Below, piece by piece: positions 36,493-45,439 of a DNA stretch of 64,000 bases (its first letter is position 1; each line of letters opens with the position of its first letter). The translations under genes were made by a program, and so were the position numbers. Source of the DNA: Natronomonas salsuginis (GTDB taxonomy: Archaea; Halobacteriota; Halobacteria; Halobacteriales; Haloarculaceae); NCBI RefSeq assembly GCF_005239135.1, contig NZ_QKNX01000007.1, forward strand, positions 1 to 64,000. Direction: 5' to 3'. The notes beneath the pieces were generated by a model, which saw nothing but the letters and a program-made list of their open reading frames with translations, ran no database searches and was not told the origin of the DNA.

Positions 36493-37767
36493 CTACTCGA
36501 AGTCGACGAGCGAGCCCTCGCGGTCGTACAGCGGATACGCCGCGCACAGTTCCTCAACCTCGGCTGCGGCCTCGGCTTTTAGATCCTCGTCGTCGGGCGC
36601 GTCGACGACTCGGTAGATGATGTCCGCAACCCGCTCGCAGGCGGCCTCGTCGAAGCCGCGTGTGGTGAGCGCGGGCGTACCGGCGCGGATACCCGAGGGG
36701 TTGAACGGCGATCGGGTCTCGCCCGGGACGGTGTTCTTGTTCAGGACGATGCCGACCTCCTCCAGCGCCTCCTCGGCGACGGTGCCGGTCGTGTCAGGGT
36801 GCGAATCCCGGAGGTCGATCAACACGAGATGGGTGTCGGTGCCGCCCGAAACCAACGAGAAGCCGTGTTCCTGCAGCCGCGAGCCGAGCGCCTCGGCGTT
36901 GTCGACGACCTGTTGTGCGTAGTCCTCGAAGTCGGGCGACAGCGCCTCGTTGAAGCCGACGGCCTTGCCCGCGATGTTGTGCATCAGCGGCCCACCCTGC
37001 GCGCCGGGGAACACCGCCGCGTCGATCGCGCCGGCGTGCTCCTCGCCGCACATGATGATGCCGCCGCGGCCGGCGCGGATGGTCTTGTGCGTCGACCCGG
37101 TGACGAAGTCGGCGACCCCGACCGGCGATCGGTGGACGCCCGCGGCCACGAGCCCCGTGATGTGGGCGATGTCGGCGAGGTGGTAGGCGTCGACGGCGTC
37201 GGCGGCCTCCTGAATCCGCTCGAAGTCGACCTCGCGTGGGTACGCGGAGTACCCCGAGACGATGATGTCCGGCTCGAACGCCTCGGCCTGCGCTTTGATC
37301 CCCTCGTAGTCGATGTAGCCGGTCTCGGCGTCGACCTCGTACTGTTCGACCTTGTAGGTCTTGCCCGTGAAGTTCGCGGGATGGCCGTGGCTGAGATGAC
37401 CGCCGTGTTCGAGTTCGAGCGACAGAATCTTGTCGCCCGGCTCGAGCATGGCGAGGTAGACGCCCGTATTCGCCTGCGTGCCCGAGTGGGGCTGGACGTT
37501 TACGTGTTCGGCACCCCACAGCTCCTTCGCGCGCTCGATAGCGAGCGATTCGACGGCGTCGGCCGGACCGCAGCCGGCGTAGTAGCGCTCGCCGGGGTAG
37601 CCTTCGGCGTACTTGTTCGTCAGCTCGGAGCCCTGCGCCTCGAGGACGGCCTCGGAGACGTGGTTTTCCGAGGCGATCATCGCCAGCGTGTTCTCCTGGC
37701 GCTTGACTTCGCCTTCGAGGGCATCGGCGGTCGCGGGGTCGGTCTGACGGACCTGCTCGTAACTCAT
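36493..37767 (-). CDS. glyA: Serine hydroxymethyltransferase
   Basis: A 424-residue PLP enzyme interconverting serine and glycine with (m)THF. Signatures: IASENHVSEAVLEAQGSELT, NKYAEGYPGERYYAGCG, HLSHGHPANF, the PLP lysine in VTGSTHKTIRAGRGG, and GIRAGTPALTTRGF. It is divergent from the TbsP-like regulator and heads the glyA, disulfide reductase, folD, NUDIX run. Confidence 0.96.
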   Translation of the reverse strand: MSYEQVRQTDPATADALEGEVKRQENTLAMIASENHVSEAVLEAQGSELTNKYAEGYPGERYYAGCGPADAVESLAIERAKELWGAEHVNVQPHSGTQANTGVYLAMLEPGDKILSLELEHGGHLSHGHPANFTGKTYKVEQYEVDAETGYIDYEGIKAQAEAFEPDIIVSGYSAYPREVDFERIQEAADAVDAYHLADIAHITGLVAAGVHRSPVGVADFVTGSTHKTIRAGRGGIIMCGEEHAGAIDAAVFPGAQGGPLMHNIAGKAVGFNEALSPDFEDYAQQVVDNAEALGSRLQEHGFSLVSGGTDTHLVLIDLRDSHPDTTGTVAEEALEEVGIVLNKNTVPGETRSPFNPSGIRAGTPALTTRGFDEAACERVADIIYRVVDAPDDEDLKAEAAAEVEELCAAYPLYDREGSLVDFE

Positions 37768-37956
37768 GTGGGTGAAACTGGGGAACGACGGACCAAGAAG
37801 CTACCCGTTCCCGCCGAGCAGACGCCGGTCGCCGGGAGCGACAGAATATGTCTGGTATAGAGACTATCTTCGGTCGCGTTCGCTGACGCGGCTTCGAAAC
37901 AGCGATTTGAGCTATAAAAGTTAAATATATTGAGCAGCATATTTGTACCCAAGCTG

Positions 37957-38760
37957 ATGAAATCAAATGTCATGGAGCCAACCGTGGCGGACGTGCTCAG
38001 GGAGGCGCTCGCCGCGGCCGACGACGGCTCGTTCGTCGTCGCTCCGGACGTGGAGACGGTCAAGCGGCTCATCCAGATCGTCGACAACGCGTCTCCATCC
38101 GTCCATCTTCTCGCCGAGCCGGCGGCGCTCAAGGCGGTGATGGACGAGTTTTTGTTGGCGAGTCGCGCCGCCGATCACGTCGAGGCGGGTATCCTCGACA
38201 TACGAAGCTACGAGGAGGGGACCAACGTGCTCGTGGTGACTGACGAGGCCGTGGTGGCCGTCGTCCGCGCCGACGAACACGTCGCGGGGCTGACGACGAA
38301 CGACGGGGCGTTTGTCGAGAGCGCGAACGCTCGGTTCGCCGAGGCGTGGCGGAACGCGGCCCCCTACGCCCTCAAGACGCCGCCGCTCTCGACGGTGCGC
38401 GAGACGCTCGAGACCGAACTCGGCGCGCGGACCGCCGAGGACTTCGACGCGATGCTTGCCGCGCTCGACGCCGACGGGGGCGCGGCCATCGACGAGGTGA
38501 CGGTGTCGCTTCTCGTCGCCGCGAGAAACGAGGCCCTCCTGTACGATATCTCGAAGTGGGGTGAAGACGTCGGCATCGCGTCGAAAGCCACCTTCTCGCG
38601 GACGAAGACGCGGCTGGAAGAGCAGGGACTGATCGAGACGGAGAAGGTGCCGATCGACGTCGGCCGACCCAGACTTCGGCTGAAACTCGGCGACGAACGC
38701 CTCCGGAACCTCGATGCGGAGGAGTTCGCGCGCGTCGCGCGGTCGATGCTCGCCACCTGA
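37957..38760 (+). CDS. TbsP-like (DUF5821) transcriptional regulator
   Basis: A 267-residue protein whose C-terminal wHTH region (LLYDISKWGEDVGIASKATF, SRTKTRLEEQGLIETEKVP) matches a haloarchaeal regulator family that includes TbsP, which works with TrmB on glycolysis/gluconeogenesis genes in Haloferax. The N-terminal domain is a DUF5821-type fold. Start at ATG 37957 is chosen because a TTAAATATATT box at 37922-37931 lies about 30 nt upstream; ATG 37972 is also possible. It is divergent from glyA. Identification as TbsP itself is tentative. Confidence 0.7.
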   Translation: MKSNVMEPTVADVLREALAAADDGSFVVAPDVETVKRLIQIVDNASPSVHLLAEPAALKAVMDEFLLASRAADHVEAGILDIRSYEEGTNVLVVTDEAVVAVVRADEHVAGLTTNDGAFVESANARFAEAWRNAAPYALKTPPLSTVRETLETELGARTAEDFDAMLAALDADGGAAIDEVTVSLLVAARNEALLYDISKWGEDVGIASKATFSRTKTRLEEQGLIETEKVPIDVGRPRLRLKLGDERLRNLDAEEFARVARSMLAT

Positions 38761-38857
38761 AGCCTCGCCGCCGACAACACTCGACGGCGCGACGGCAACC
38801 GCCGCGGTTCCACGCGGTTCCCACGCCTTTATCGCCCGCCGCCCGGAGGACACGTGT

Positions 38858-38905
38858 ATGAGAGTGAGAGCGTTCGACACATCGATGGTCGGTGAGCCAC
38901 GGTGA
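38858..38905 (+). CDS. 15-codon upstream ORF coupled to ycaO
   Basis: ATG 38858 begins MRVRAFDTSMVGEPR, ending at TGA 38903-38905, which overlaps the YcaO GTG start (38902-38904) as GTGA. A CTTTATC box at 38827-38833 lies about 28 nt before this ATG, so the ORF would sit at the 5' end of a leaderless transcript. It may serve only for translational coupling, or could encode a peptide handled by the YcaO enzyme. No homologue is known to me. Confidence 0.45.
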   Translation: MRVRAFDTSMVGEPR

Positions 38906-40596
38906 CGACGGTCGGCGTACTCGGCGAGAGCGTCGCTCTCGACGCCGTCCGAGCCGCGCTGGGCGATGCGGCCGCCGAGACGGTCGCCGTCGATCCGGCT
39001 GCCATCGGACGGGTCGACGCGGCGGCGCTCGCCGGGCCAGTCGGATCGGCGGCGTTCGAACGCGCGACGGCGCACGCCCGAGAGAGCCGAACCCCGCTCG
39101 TGAGCATCGAACTCGGCGGGATCGGCGGACGACCGGTCGCCGGCGTCGAGGCGGCCATCTCGGGCTACGCGCCGGGGACGGCCTGTCACGCGTGTCTCAG
39201 ATCTCGCGTCGAAGCGACCGATCCGGCGACGGACGACGGGGCGTACGACGCGGCGACGGCGCGGTTCGCGGGCGCGGTCGCTGGGCGCGAACTGGCGTCG
39301 CTCGTCTCCGGGAGGGAGTCGGCGCTCCTCGGGGGCGTCATCGAGGTCCCGCACGCCCAACGGCGCGTGCTCTCGGTCCCGTACTGCGAGTGCGGCGACC
39401 CCGGCTCGAAGGAGCTTCCCCGACACCACGAGGACCGATCGCTGGAGGAGTCGATCTCGATGGCCGAGGTCGCCTTCGACGACCGCGTGGGACCGATCAC
39501 CTCGATCGGCGAGGCCGAGTCCTTCCCGGTCCCGTACTACCTGGCGACGCTCGCCGAAACCCCGTTCTCGGACGGTGACGCGCCGGACCACGCCGCCGGG
39601 GTCGGTCTCGATTGGGATCCCGCATTCATGAAAGCGCTCGGGGAAGCACTGGAGCGATACAGCGCGGCGATCTACCGGAGCGACGACTTCGAGACCGAGC
39701 CGGTGAATCCGATCGAAGCCGATCGCTTCGTTCGCCCGGAGTGGCCCGAAGCGGACCCGGTGGGCCGGTGGCACGTCGCCGAGCACCTCGCAACGGGCGA
39801 AACGGTCCAGTTGCCCGCGGAACTGGTCGTCTTTCCGCCGCCGGAGCGGACGATTCGCCCCGCGATCACGACCGGCCTCGGGCTCGGAAACGGCGGTGTC
39901 GATGCGCTCCTGTCGGGACTGTACGAGGTGGTAGAACGCGATGCCACGATGGTGGCGTGGTACTCGACGTACGAACCGATGGGGCTCGTCGTCGACGACG
40001 ACGGCTACCGTACACTCGCCGCGCGGGCGAAGAGCGAGGGGCTCGAGGCGACCGCGCTGTTGCTCACGCAAGATGTCGACGTCCCCGTCGTCGCGGCCTG
40101 CGTCCACCGCGAGGGCGAGTGGCCGCGGTTCGCCGCCGGTTCGGCGGCCGATCTCGATCCCGCGGTCGCCGCTCGCGGTGCCCTCGAGGAGGCGATCCAA
40201 AACTGGCTCGAGCTCCGTCGGATGGGCGAAGATCGGGCCGAGTCGGAGGGCGGCGCGATCGGCACGCACGCCGCGTTTCCAGAGACGACCCGCGAGTTCG
40301 TCGCTCCCGAGACGACGATCCCGGTCGACAGCGTCGGTCCAGCCGACCTGCCGTCGGGAGCTGACGAACTCGAGCGGCTCGTCGCGCGCGTTCGGGACGC
40401 CGGCCTTGATGCCTACGCGGCCCGGTTGACGCCGCGCGATGTCGAGTCGATGGGCTTCGAGGTCGTTCGCGTGGTGATTCCCTCGGCCCAGCCGCTGTTC
40501 ATCGGCGACCCGTACTTCGGCGAGCGCGCCCGAAGCGTCCCGGAATCGCTCGGGTTCGAACCGGTCTTGGATCGAACCTACCACCCGTTCCCCTGA
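38902..40596 (+). CDS. YcaO cyclodehydratase with N-terminal E1-like zinc domain
   Basis: A 564-residue protein. Residues 1 to about 175 look like a reduced ThiF/E1-like partner domain, with a Rossmann start (VGVLGES) and a four-Cys zinc site (Cys95, Cys98 in ACHACLRSR; Cys162, Cys164 in YCECGDPG). The rest is YcaO with the ATP-site motifs EALERY (248-253), EVVERD (342-347) and EEAIQ (429-433). YcaO enzymes activate peptide amides with ATP to form azolines or thioamides. GTG is the only sensible start, since an in-frame TGA lies at 38893. The C-terminus YHPFP recalls the Pro-rich ends of azoline-forming members. Confidence 0.85.
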   Translation: MTTVGVLGESVALDAVRAALGDAAAETVAVDPAAIGRVDAAALAGPVGSAAFERATAHARESRTPLVSIELGGIGGRPVAGVEAAISGYAPGTACHACLRSRVEATDPATDDGAYDAATARFAGAVAGRELASLVSGRESALLGGVIEVPHAQRRVLSVPYCECGDPGSKELPRHHEDRSLEESISMAEVAFDDRVGPITSIGEAESFPVPYYLATLAETPFSDGDAPDHAAGVGLDWDPAFMKALGEALERYSAAIYRSDDFETEPVNPIEADRFVRPEWPEADPVGRWHVAEHLATGETVQLPAELVVFPPPERTIRPAITTGLGLGNGGVDALLSGLYEVVERDATMVAWYSTYEPMGLVVDDDGYRTLAARAKSEGLEATALLLTQDVDVPVVAACVHREGEWPRFAAGSAADLDPAVAARGALEEAIQNWLELRRMGEDRAESEGGAIGTHAAFPETTREFVAPETTIPVDSVGPADLPSGADELERLVARVRDAGLDAYAARLTPRDVESMGFEVVRVVIPSAQPLFIGDPYFGERARSVPESLGFEPVLDRTYHPFP

Positions 40597-40668
40597 CCGA
40601 CGGTTCCGAGGCGGATCGGCCGGCGGATGTTGGGGAACGCTTTTTCTATCGCCCGGTGACGGGGGCGT

Positions 40669-41808
40669 ATGGACGCGGTGTCGTTACAGACTGGAACGCG
40701 AACGCCGGCCCCGACACAGTCATTTCGCGACGGCCCCGGACTCGCGCCGCCGGAATGGCTTCCGGAGTCCGTGCCAGTTTTTTTCTATCGGCTCGTCATC
40801 GCCGTCGCGCTCGTCGTCTTCGCGTATTATCTCTCGCAGATGGTTCGGCAGGTGTTGGGCCGGCGGATCGCCAGGCGTTTCAAGCGCCCCTCGGTGAGTC
40901 GGACGATCCTGCGGAGCCTCCAGATGTTCATCGTCGTGGGGGCGGTCCTGACCGCGCTGAGCTTCTTCGGCCTCGGGTTCGGCAACATCGCGCTCTCGGT
41001 CGGTGTGTTCTCCGCCGTCGTCGGTATCATCCTCGCGCCGATCATCGGGAACCTGATCAGCGGCGTGTTCGTCCTCTCAGAGCAGCCGTACGAGATCGGT
41101 GATATGATCGAACTGGGGGACACCCAGACGAAGGGGTTCGTCGAGGACATCACCCTCATCTACACCAAGGTGTTCACCCTCGACAACACGTTCATCGTGC
41201 TCCCGAACGGGACGATGCGCAGCCGCGACGTGATCAACTACTCCGCCGAGGACACCCGCGTTCGCCTCACGCTCGACGTTGGCGTCACCTACGAGAGCGA
41301 CATCTCGGTCGCCCGAAAGCAGATGGAAGCGGCCGCGAGATCGATCGACGGCGTGATTAAGGGCGGTCCGGACATCCGGATTGGCAGCGCGCGGTATCCG
41401 GCGTCCCCGACCTGTTATATCGGCGAATTCGGCGAGAGCGAGGTGTCGTTGAAGCTCCGGTACTGGGCGAACGAGCCGTACAAGCAGACGACGGTTCGCT
41501 CGAAGGTGCTGACCGAGGTGTGGGACCGGTTCGACGACCACGACATCGAGATCCCGTACCCGCACCGGCACATGGTGTTCGACGACACCAGCGGCGAACT
41601 ACAGATGTCGATGCACCAGGCCAGCGAGGCGGCGATTTCGCGCCCTGGCGGCGCGACGACGCGGGCGGCCGAGACGGAGAACGAAACGGCGGAGGAGTCG
41701 TCACCCGAGGTCGGAAGCGCCGACGGATCGGCGGGAACGGAGGAACGCAACGCGTCAGAGCGAGAAGGCGAGCGCGAGACCGACTCCGACGCTACGGACT
41801 CGCCGTGA
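40669..41808 (+). CDS. MscS-type mechanosensitive channel
   Basis: A 379-residue membrane protein with an extended N-terminus, three membrane helices, the pore helix and Gly/Ala pattern GVFSAVVGIILAPIIGNLIS and the beta domain GFVEDITLIYTKVFTLDNTF with VLPNGTMRSRDVINYS. It protects against hypo-osmotic shock by venting solutes. The last 75 residues are a low-complexity acidic tail (Glu/Ser/Thr). TATA-like TTTTTCTATC lies 26-30 nt before the ATG. It overlaps the convergent UspA gene by 17 bp. Confidence 0.88.
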   Translation: MDAVSLQTGTRTPAPTQSFRDGPGLAPPEWLPESVPVFFYRLVIAVALVVFAYYLSQMVRQVLGRRIARRFKRPSVSRTILRSLQMFIVVGAVLTALSFFGLGFGNIALSVGVFSAVVGIILAPIIGNLISGVFVLSEQPYEIGDMIELGDTQTKGFVEDITLIYTKVFTLDNTFIVLPNGTMRSRDVINYSAEDTRVRLTLDVGVTYESDISVARKQMEAAARSIDGVIKGGPDIRIGSARYPASPTCYIGEFGESEVSLKLRYWANEPYKQTTVRSKVLTEVWDRFDDHDIEIPYPHRHMVFDDTSGELQMSMHQASEAAISRPGGATTRAAETENETAEESSPEVGSADGSAGTEERNASEREGERETDSDATDSP

Positions 41809-42193
41809 TCACTTCGCAGTCGAGTTCGCTCCGGAGGAACCCCTCGATGTCGGGATCGTCGATGAGCCGTCGAACCATACGTCGCCACCGACCGGCTTGT
41901 TTTCGACCGATGACGACGTAATCGGCGCCCTCGGCGGCCACCTCATCGAGGATCGTCTCCTCGATCAGAAAGCCCGGGCGGACGACGTACCGCGCCCGGT
42001 CGAGCCGCCCGAACGACGCCTCGACGGCTCGCTTGAGTTCCCCCCGCGTCACTTTCTCGTCGTTCTGATAGAGGTTGACGTGCAGCACGGTGAGGTCGGC
42101 ATCGTGTTCCTCGGCGACCTCGATCGCTCGCTCCAGCGTCGCCCGCGAGTGCCGCGACAGCGGGTACCGGACGGGTACAACGACGAGCGTCAT
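41792..42193 (-). CDS. Universal stress protein, UspA family
   Basis: A 133-residue Rossmann-like protein, MTLVVVPVRYPLSRHSRATL at the N-terminus and AEGADYVVIGRKQAGRWRRM near the C-terminus, where UspA ATP-binders have GxxGR/H-type loops; here the glycine loop is not canonical, so it may not bind ATP. The frame begins five codons earlier at 42208; MTLVVV is the family-like start. Overlap with the MscS gene at the 3' ends is 17 bp. Confidence 0.8.
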   Translation of the reverse strand: MTLVVVPVRYPLSRHSRATLERAIEVAEEHDADLTVLHVNLYQNDEKVTRGELKRAVEASFGRLDRARYVVRPGFLIEETILDEVAAEGADYVVIGRKQAGRWRRMVRRLIDDPDIEGFLRSELDCEVITASP

Positions 42194-42328
42194 TACCGGA
42201 ACGAACACGCGCCCGTGCCTGAAACTTGCGGTCGATCGACAGCCTATGTGCGATCGAAACGCCGACCGCGGTCGCCCCGTTTTAGCTGAATTGAGGCGCT
42301 AAGCCCCCTTCCTCCAGGAGTCATTCGA

Positions 42329-42451
42329 GAGAGCTTTGCTCTCCCGTGATCACGAAAATCGAAGATTTTCGGACGACAACGGAGGGAGCGAAGCGACCGA
42401 GTAGCGCAGTAGGGAGGGGATACAGCGTCCCCAGAAATCAACGATTTCTGG
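42329..42451. repeat. Cluster of three perfect short hairpins
   Basis: GAGAGC-ttt-GCTCTC (42329-42343), CGAAAATC-gaa-GATTTTCG (42353-42371) and CCAGAAATC-aac-GATTTCTGG (42431-42451) lie in non-coding DNA just before the tnpB relic. Such palindromes are common in decaying IS1341-type elements of haloarchaea. Their function, if any, is unknown. Confidence 0.6.
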
Positions 42452-42480
42452 TGTGCGAACGAGACGCTTCGCTCTCGTGA

Positions 42481-42591
42481 ACGCCTGTGGAGACTGCGCT
42501 CCCTGTGGATACCTCGGTGTCTGCAAAGCGCGTCGTGGAAGCAGGAAGCCCTCCCCTCAAGGAGCGAACGGCGTCTGCCGTGAGCGAGTAG
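42481..42591 (+). pseudogene. tnpB 3' remnant
   Basis: The plus strand encodes 36 residues, TPVETALPVDTSVSAKRVVE then AGSPPLKERTASAVSE and a stop. This matches the variable C-terminal tail of haloarchaeal TnpB proteins (typically ending in VVEAGSP, LKE, VSE). A TGA immediately precedes it in frame and no RuvC or zinc-finger region is present. It is followed by ggggagggtagttcac, resembling an IS right end. It therefore looks like the last scrap of an IS200/IS605-type element. Confidence 0.6.
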
Positions 42592-42602
42592 GGGAGGGTA
42601 GT

Positions 42603-43964
42603 TCACACGCCGTTTCTGACGATCCGCCCCTCGATCGAGGGGTCGATACCGACGGCCTCGGCGTACTCGATGAGCAGTTCGTACTGGGTGTCGAGTCGCT
42701 CGATCGGGAGGTCGGCGGTCAGCGTCGGGAACTCGACGGTCGTGTACAGCAGAAACTCCGGAAACGCGAGGGCGTATCGAGCCGAGTCGACGACCGGCTC
42801 CCCGCCGACGCTGGCCGCACGTAGCCGACCGTCGTCGTGGTCGTACGTCAATCGCGCTCCCGAGACGTGGGCGTGCCACCAGTCCGATTCGCCGAACCCT
42901 GGCGTATCCGCCGCCTCGGCGAACACGGACCGGAGCGTATCGCCCGAAAGCTCCGCGACGATGAGCGGTTCGTCGAAGGGAACGAGACTGATCAGATCGG
43001 CGGCCGTGACGTCGCCGGCGAGCGGCGGTCCGGTTCGGATGCCGCCGCTGTTCTGGAGACCGACCACGGGCAGGTCGGTTCCGAGGGCGCGCTCGGCCGC
43101 CCACCGGTAGGCGTCGGCGACGAAGTTCCCGACGCGGCTCTCACCGCGGAAGGCGTCTGCGTCGGTTCGTGAGATCGGGTCGTCGACGCGGGCGACCACG
43201 GTATCGAGGCCGGCGTTCGCGATCCGCGCGCGATACGTGGCCGCCAACGCCGAATCCACCGAACCGTCGGCGACCGCGTGTCTCGTGACGTCGCCGGTCG
43301 GGAGGTCGATTTCGAACAGCGTGTGACCGCCGCTTCCGGGCCGCGTGAGGACCGTACCGGCGAGCCGTTCGACGCGTTCTGAGTGGACGTGGCCGCCGAG
43401 GACGACGTCGATGTCGAACGTCGCGGCGAGTTCGTCGTCCCGTCGGCCGAGATGCGAAAGCGCGACGACGTGATCGACATCGTGCGCGCGGAGGGCGTCG
43501 ATGGCGTCACCGGCAGCAGCGATCGGATCGGTGAATGCGAGTCGGTTGTCGCTGTCGCCGATCGAGGGCGTGGTCGGATCGGTGAGCCCGAAGAAGCCGA
43601 CGCGCTCGTCGCCGACGCGCTCGACGTGCCACGGGTCGACGCCGGCGAACGGGGAGCCGTTCAGACGGACGTTCGCCGAGAGCCACCGCTGTGGGGACCG
43701 CCGGACGATCTCCGCGGTTCGATCGGGGCCGAAGTCGAAGTCGTGGTTGCCGAACGTCTCGACGGTCGGGGAGACGGTCTCGAAGAAATCGAGCGCGATC
43801 TCGCCCTCGGAGACGAGCGGGAGGACGCCGGGGGCGACGTTGTCGCCGGTTCCACAGACGAGCGTCCGGTCGTCGCGGAGCGCGCCGATCGTCCCGGCGA
43901 GGCCGGCGACGAGTTCCGGGTCGTCGTGGGCGTTCTCGATGTCCGAGTAGTGCAGCAGACGCAC
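42603..43964 (-). CDS. 5'-nucleotidase / 2',3'-cyclic phosphodiesterase family (UshA-like), cytoplasmic
   Basis: A 453-residue two-domain phosphoesterase. The metallophosphatase domain has HYSDIENAHDD, CGTGDNVAPG, ETFGNHDFDFG, LSHLGRRDDELA and LGGHVHSE; the C-terminal domain has VGLQNSGGIRTG and LVPFDEPLIVAELSG. There is no signal peptide and the likely start is GTG 43964 (VRLLHYSD), unlike secreted UshA. The first metal motif is D-I-E rather than D-x-H. It should hydrolyse a nucleotide or cyclic phosphate inside the cell; substrate unknown. Confidence 0.85.
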   Translation of the reverse strand: MRLLHYSDIENAHDDPELVAGLAGTIGALRDDRTLVCGTGDNVAPGVLPLVSEGEIALDFFETVSPTVETFGNHDFDFGPDRTAEIVRRSPQRWLSANVRLNGSPFAGVDPWHVERVGDERVGFFGLTDPTTPSIGDSDNRLAFTDPIAAAGDAIDALRAHDVDHVVALSHLGRRDDELAATFDIDVVLGGHVHSERVERLAGTVLTRPGSGGHTLFEIDLPTGDVTRHAVADGSVDSALAATYRARIANAGLDTVVARVDDPISRTDADAFRGESRVGNFVADAYRWAAERALGTDLPVVGLQNSGGIRTGPPLAGDVTAADLISLVPFDEPLIVAELSGDTLRSVFAEAADTPGFGESDWWHAHVSGARLTYDHDDGRLRAASVGGEPVVDSARYALAFPEFLLYTTVEFPTLTADLPIERLDTQYELLIEYAEAVGIDPSIEGRIVRNGV

Positions 43965-44069
43965 GGAGAAGGATACGGTCCGCGACCGCAAAACCGTATC
44001 GTCGGTCGCGCCGGCGACTCGTCGTATCCGTACCGTGACGGTTTTGACGGCCGATAGCGCAGTGAGCGT

Positions 44070-44306
44070 ATGGAGAAACGAATCGGGCCGAACGGCGAGA
44101 CGCTGTATCTCTCCGAGGAGGTCGAAAAGGGGAACAAGGGACCGTTTCGGATCGTCTACGCCGATGCCGACGGCCAGCGTCGCTGGGGATTCTTTTGTAC
44201 GAACTGCGAGTCGTTCGACAACGCGGTCGACTCGATGGGTCGCATCCAGTGTAACCGCTGCTCGAACTTTCATAAAGCCGAGGAGTGGGACGCGGCCCAC
44301 GAGTGA
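44070..44306 (+). CDS. DUF5816-like stand-alone zinc-ribbon protein
   Basis: A 78-residue protein with a short beta N-terminus, GPFRIVYADADGQRRWGFFC, and two CxxC pairs (FFCTNCESF, IQCNRCSNF), ending KAEEWDAAHE. The layout, including MGRIQC and the terminal WDAA, repeats the C-terminal ribbon of the GNAT protein at 3166-3885 (MGRLSC, WDAAW). Function unknown; it may be the free form of a domain that targets other enzymes. Confidence 0.75.
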   Translation: MEKRIGPNGETLYLSEEVEKGNKGPFRIVYADADGQRRWGFFCTNCESFDNAVDSMGRIQCNRCSNFHKAEEWDAAHE

Positions 44307-44399
44307 GCGGGGCTCGGTCGCGGCGTGAAACCGATCGTACACGTCACACTCCGGGAACGTGCCAATCTTTATCCCCCGCCGCGTCTAATCTCGAAGAGA

Positions 44400-44717
44400 A
44401 TGGGAGCTGTTAGCACATCCCTCGTCGAGGAGGCACGGACCGTCTTCCGCGATCTCGGCTACGAACTGACGGCCGAGGGCGGCGAGTTTCGAGCCGAACG
44501 GAAGTGGCGGACCGTCTACGTGACGACCGCTGATCCGGAGGAGGCGAACACGCACGGCCGGCTTCGGTGTTTTGTCACCCGCGCCGAACGCGCCGCCGAG
44601 GTTCGCGATCGACTGCTCGCGATCGAACCCGACTACGACTGGGCGGTCATCGGCATCGATGAGGACGGGAAGTATCAGGTGACCCACCCGAGCGCGGACG
44701 TGCTGCCCGCGCCCTAA
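44400..44717 (+). CDS. Conserved haloarchaeal protein of unknown function
   Basis: A 105-residue alpha/beta protein ([56 protein letters not shown]). I recognise the pattern as a haloarchaeal family without known function. TATA-like tctttatccc lies about 28 nt before ATG 44400; the 25 upstream in-frame codons are therefore not used. Its stop overlaps the end of the convergent aminotransferase fragment. Confidence 0.65.
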   Translation: MGAVSTSLVEEARTVFRDLGYELTAEGGEFRAERKWRTVYVTTADPEEANTHGRLRCFVTRAERAAEVRDRLLAIEPDYDWAVIGIDEDGKYQVTHPSADVLPAP

Positions 44718-45319
44718 TCGTTCAGCGCGTCGACCGCGGCGACGACTCCGTCGCCGGCATCGACGTCGATTCCGTGCTCGGAAAGCGTCCCGCTGAGCGT
44801 CTTGAGGGTCGGCTCGCGGCGCGCGCCGTGTCCCATACAGCCGACGCGAATCGCCTCATCGGCGAATGCGCCGAGCCCGGTCGCGATCTCGACGTCGTAC
44901 TCCTCACGCATCGTCGCGACGACATCGTCCAGCGTCAATCCACCCGGAAGCCGCGCCGTGGTCAAACTCGGCAGCCGCGCGGAAGGGGCCACGACCGGTT
45001 CGAGACCGAGCGCCCACAGCCCCTTCCGGAGGGCCGCAGAGATCCGGGCGTGTCTGTCCCACCGATCTTCGAGGCTCTCCTCGGCGACCAATCGGAGCGC
45101 CTCGCGAAGCGCGTAAACGTTGTTGACCGGGGCCGTGCGATGGTACGCGCGCTCGTCGCCCCAGTACTCCTCGAGCAGGAAGAGATCGAAGTACCAGGAC
45201 CGAACGGGCTCCTCGCGGTCGGTGATCTTCGCCATCGCCTCGGCGTTGACCGACGGCGGACTCGCCTCGGGCGGGCAGGAGAGGCGCTTCTGGCCGGCCG
45301 AGTAGGTCGCGTCGATGTC
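44714..45319 (-). pseudogene. Alanine-glyoxylate/serine-pyruvate aminotransferase, 5'-truncated
   Basis: About 200 C-terminal residues of a class V PLP aminotransferase: [20 protein letters not shown] including the PLP-binding Lys, [38 protein letters not shown] and [14 protein letters not shown]. An in-frame TGA (45320-45322) sits directly before DIDAT, and the preceding DNA is non-coding AT-rich sequence. The N-terminal half (about 190 residues with substrate- and cofactor-binding elements) is missing. An ATG at 45235 could make a shorter product but would omit the PLP lysine. Confidence 0.75.
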
Positions 45320-45439
45320 TCACGCTTACCCGGACGTGTACATCGAGAGCACAAAACGGTCCAAAACCCCCGAGTTAATGTTATTTTTCTGATTAATCAG
45401 GGTACATTTAGGAACCTCGGGCCCGAACTGCGTATCGTT

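Noticed and set aside
37963..40584. 873-codon open frame on the minus strand
   Set aside because: It is the antisense shadow of the TbsP-like and ycaO genes. The Arg/Asp/Glu-rich composition without motifs is typical of high-GC antisense frames.
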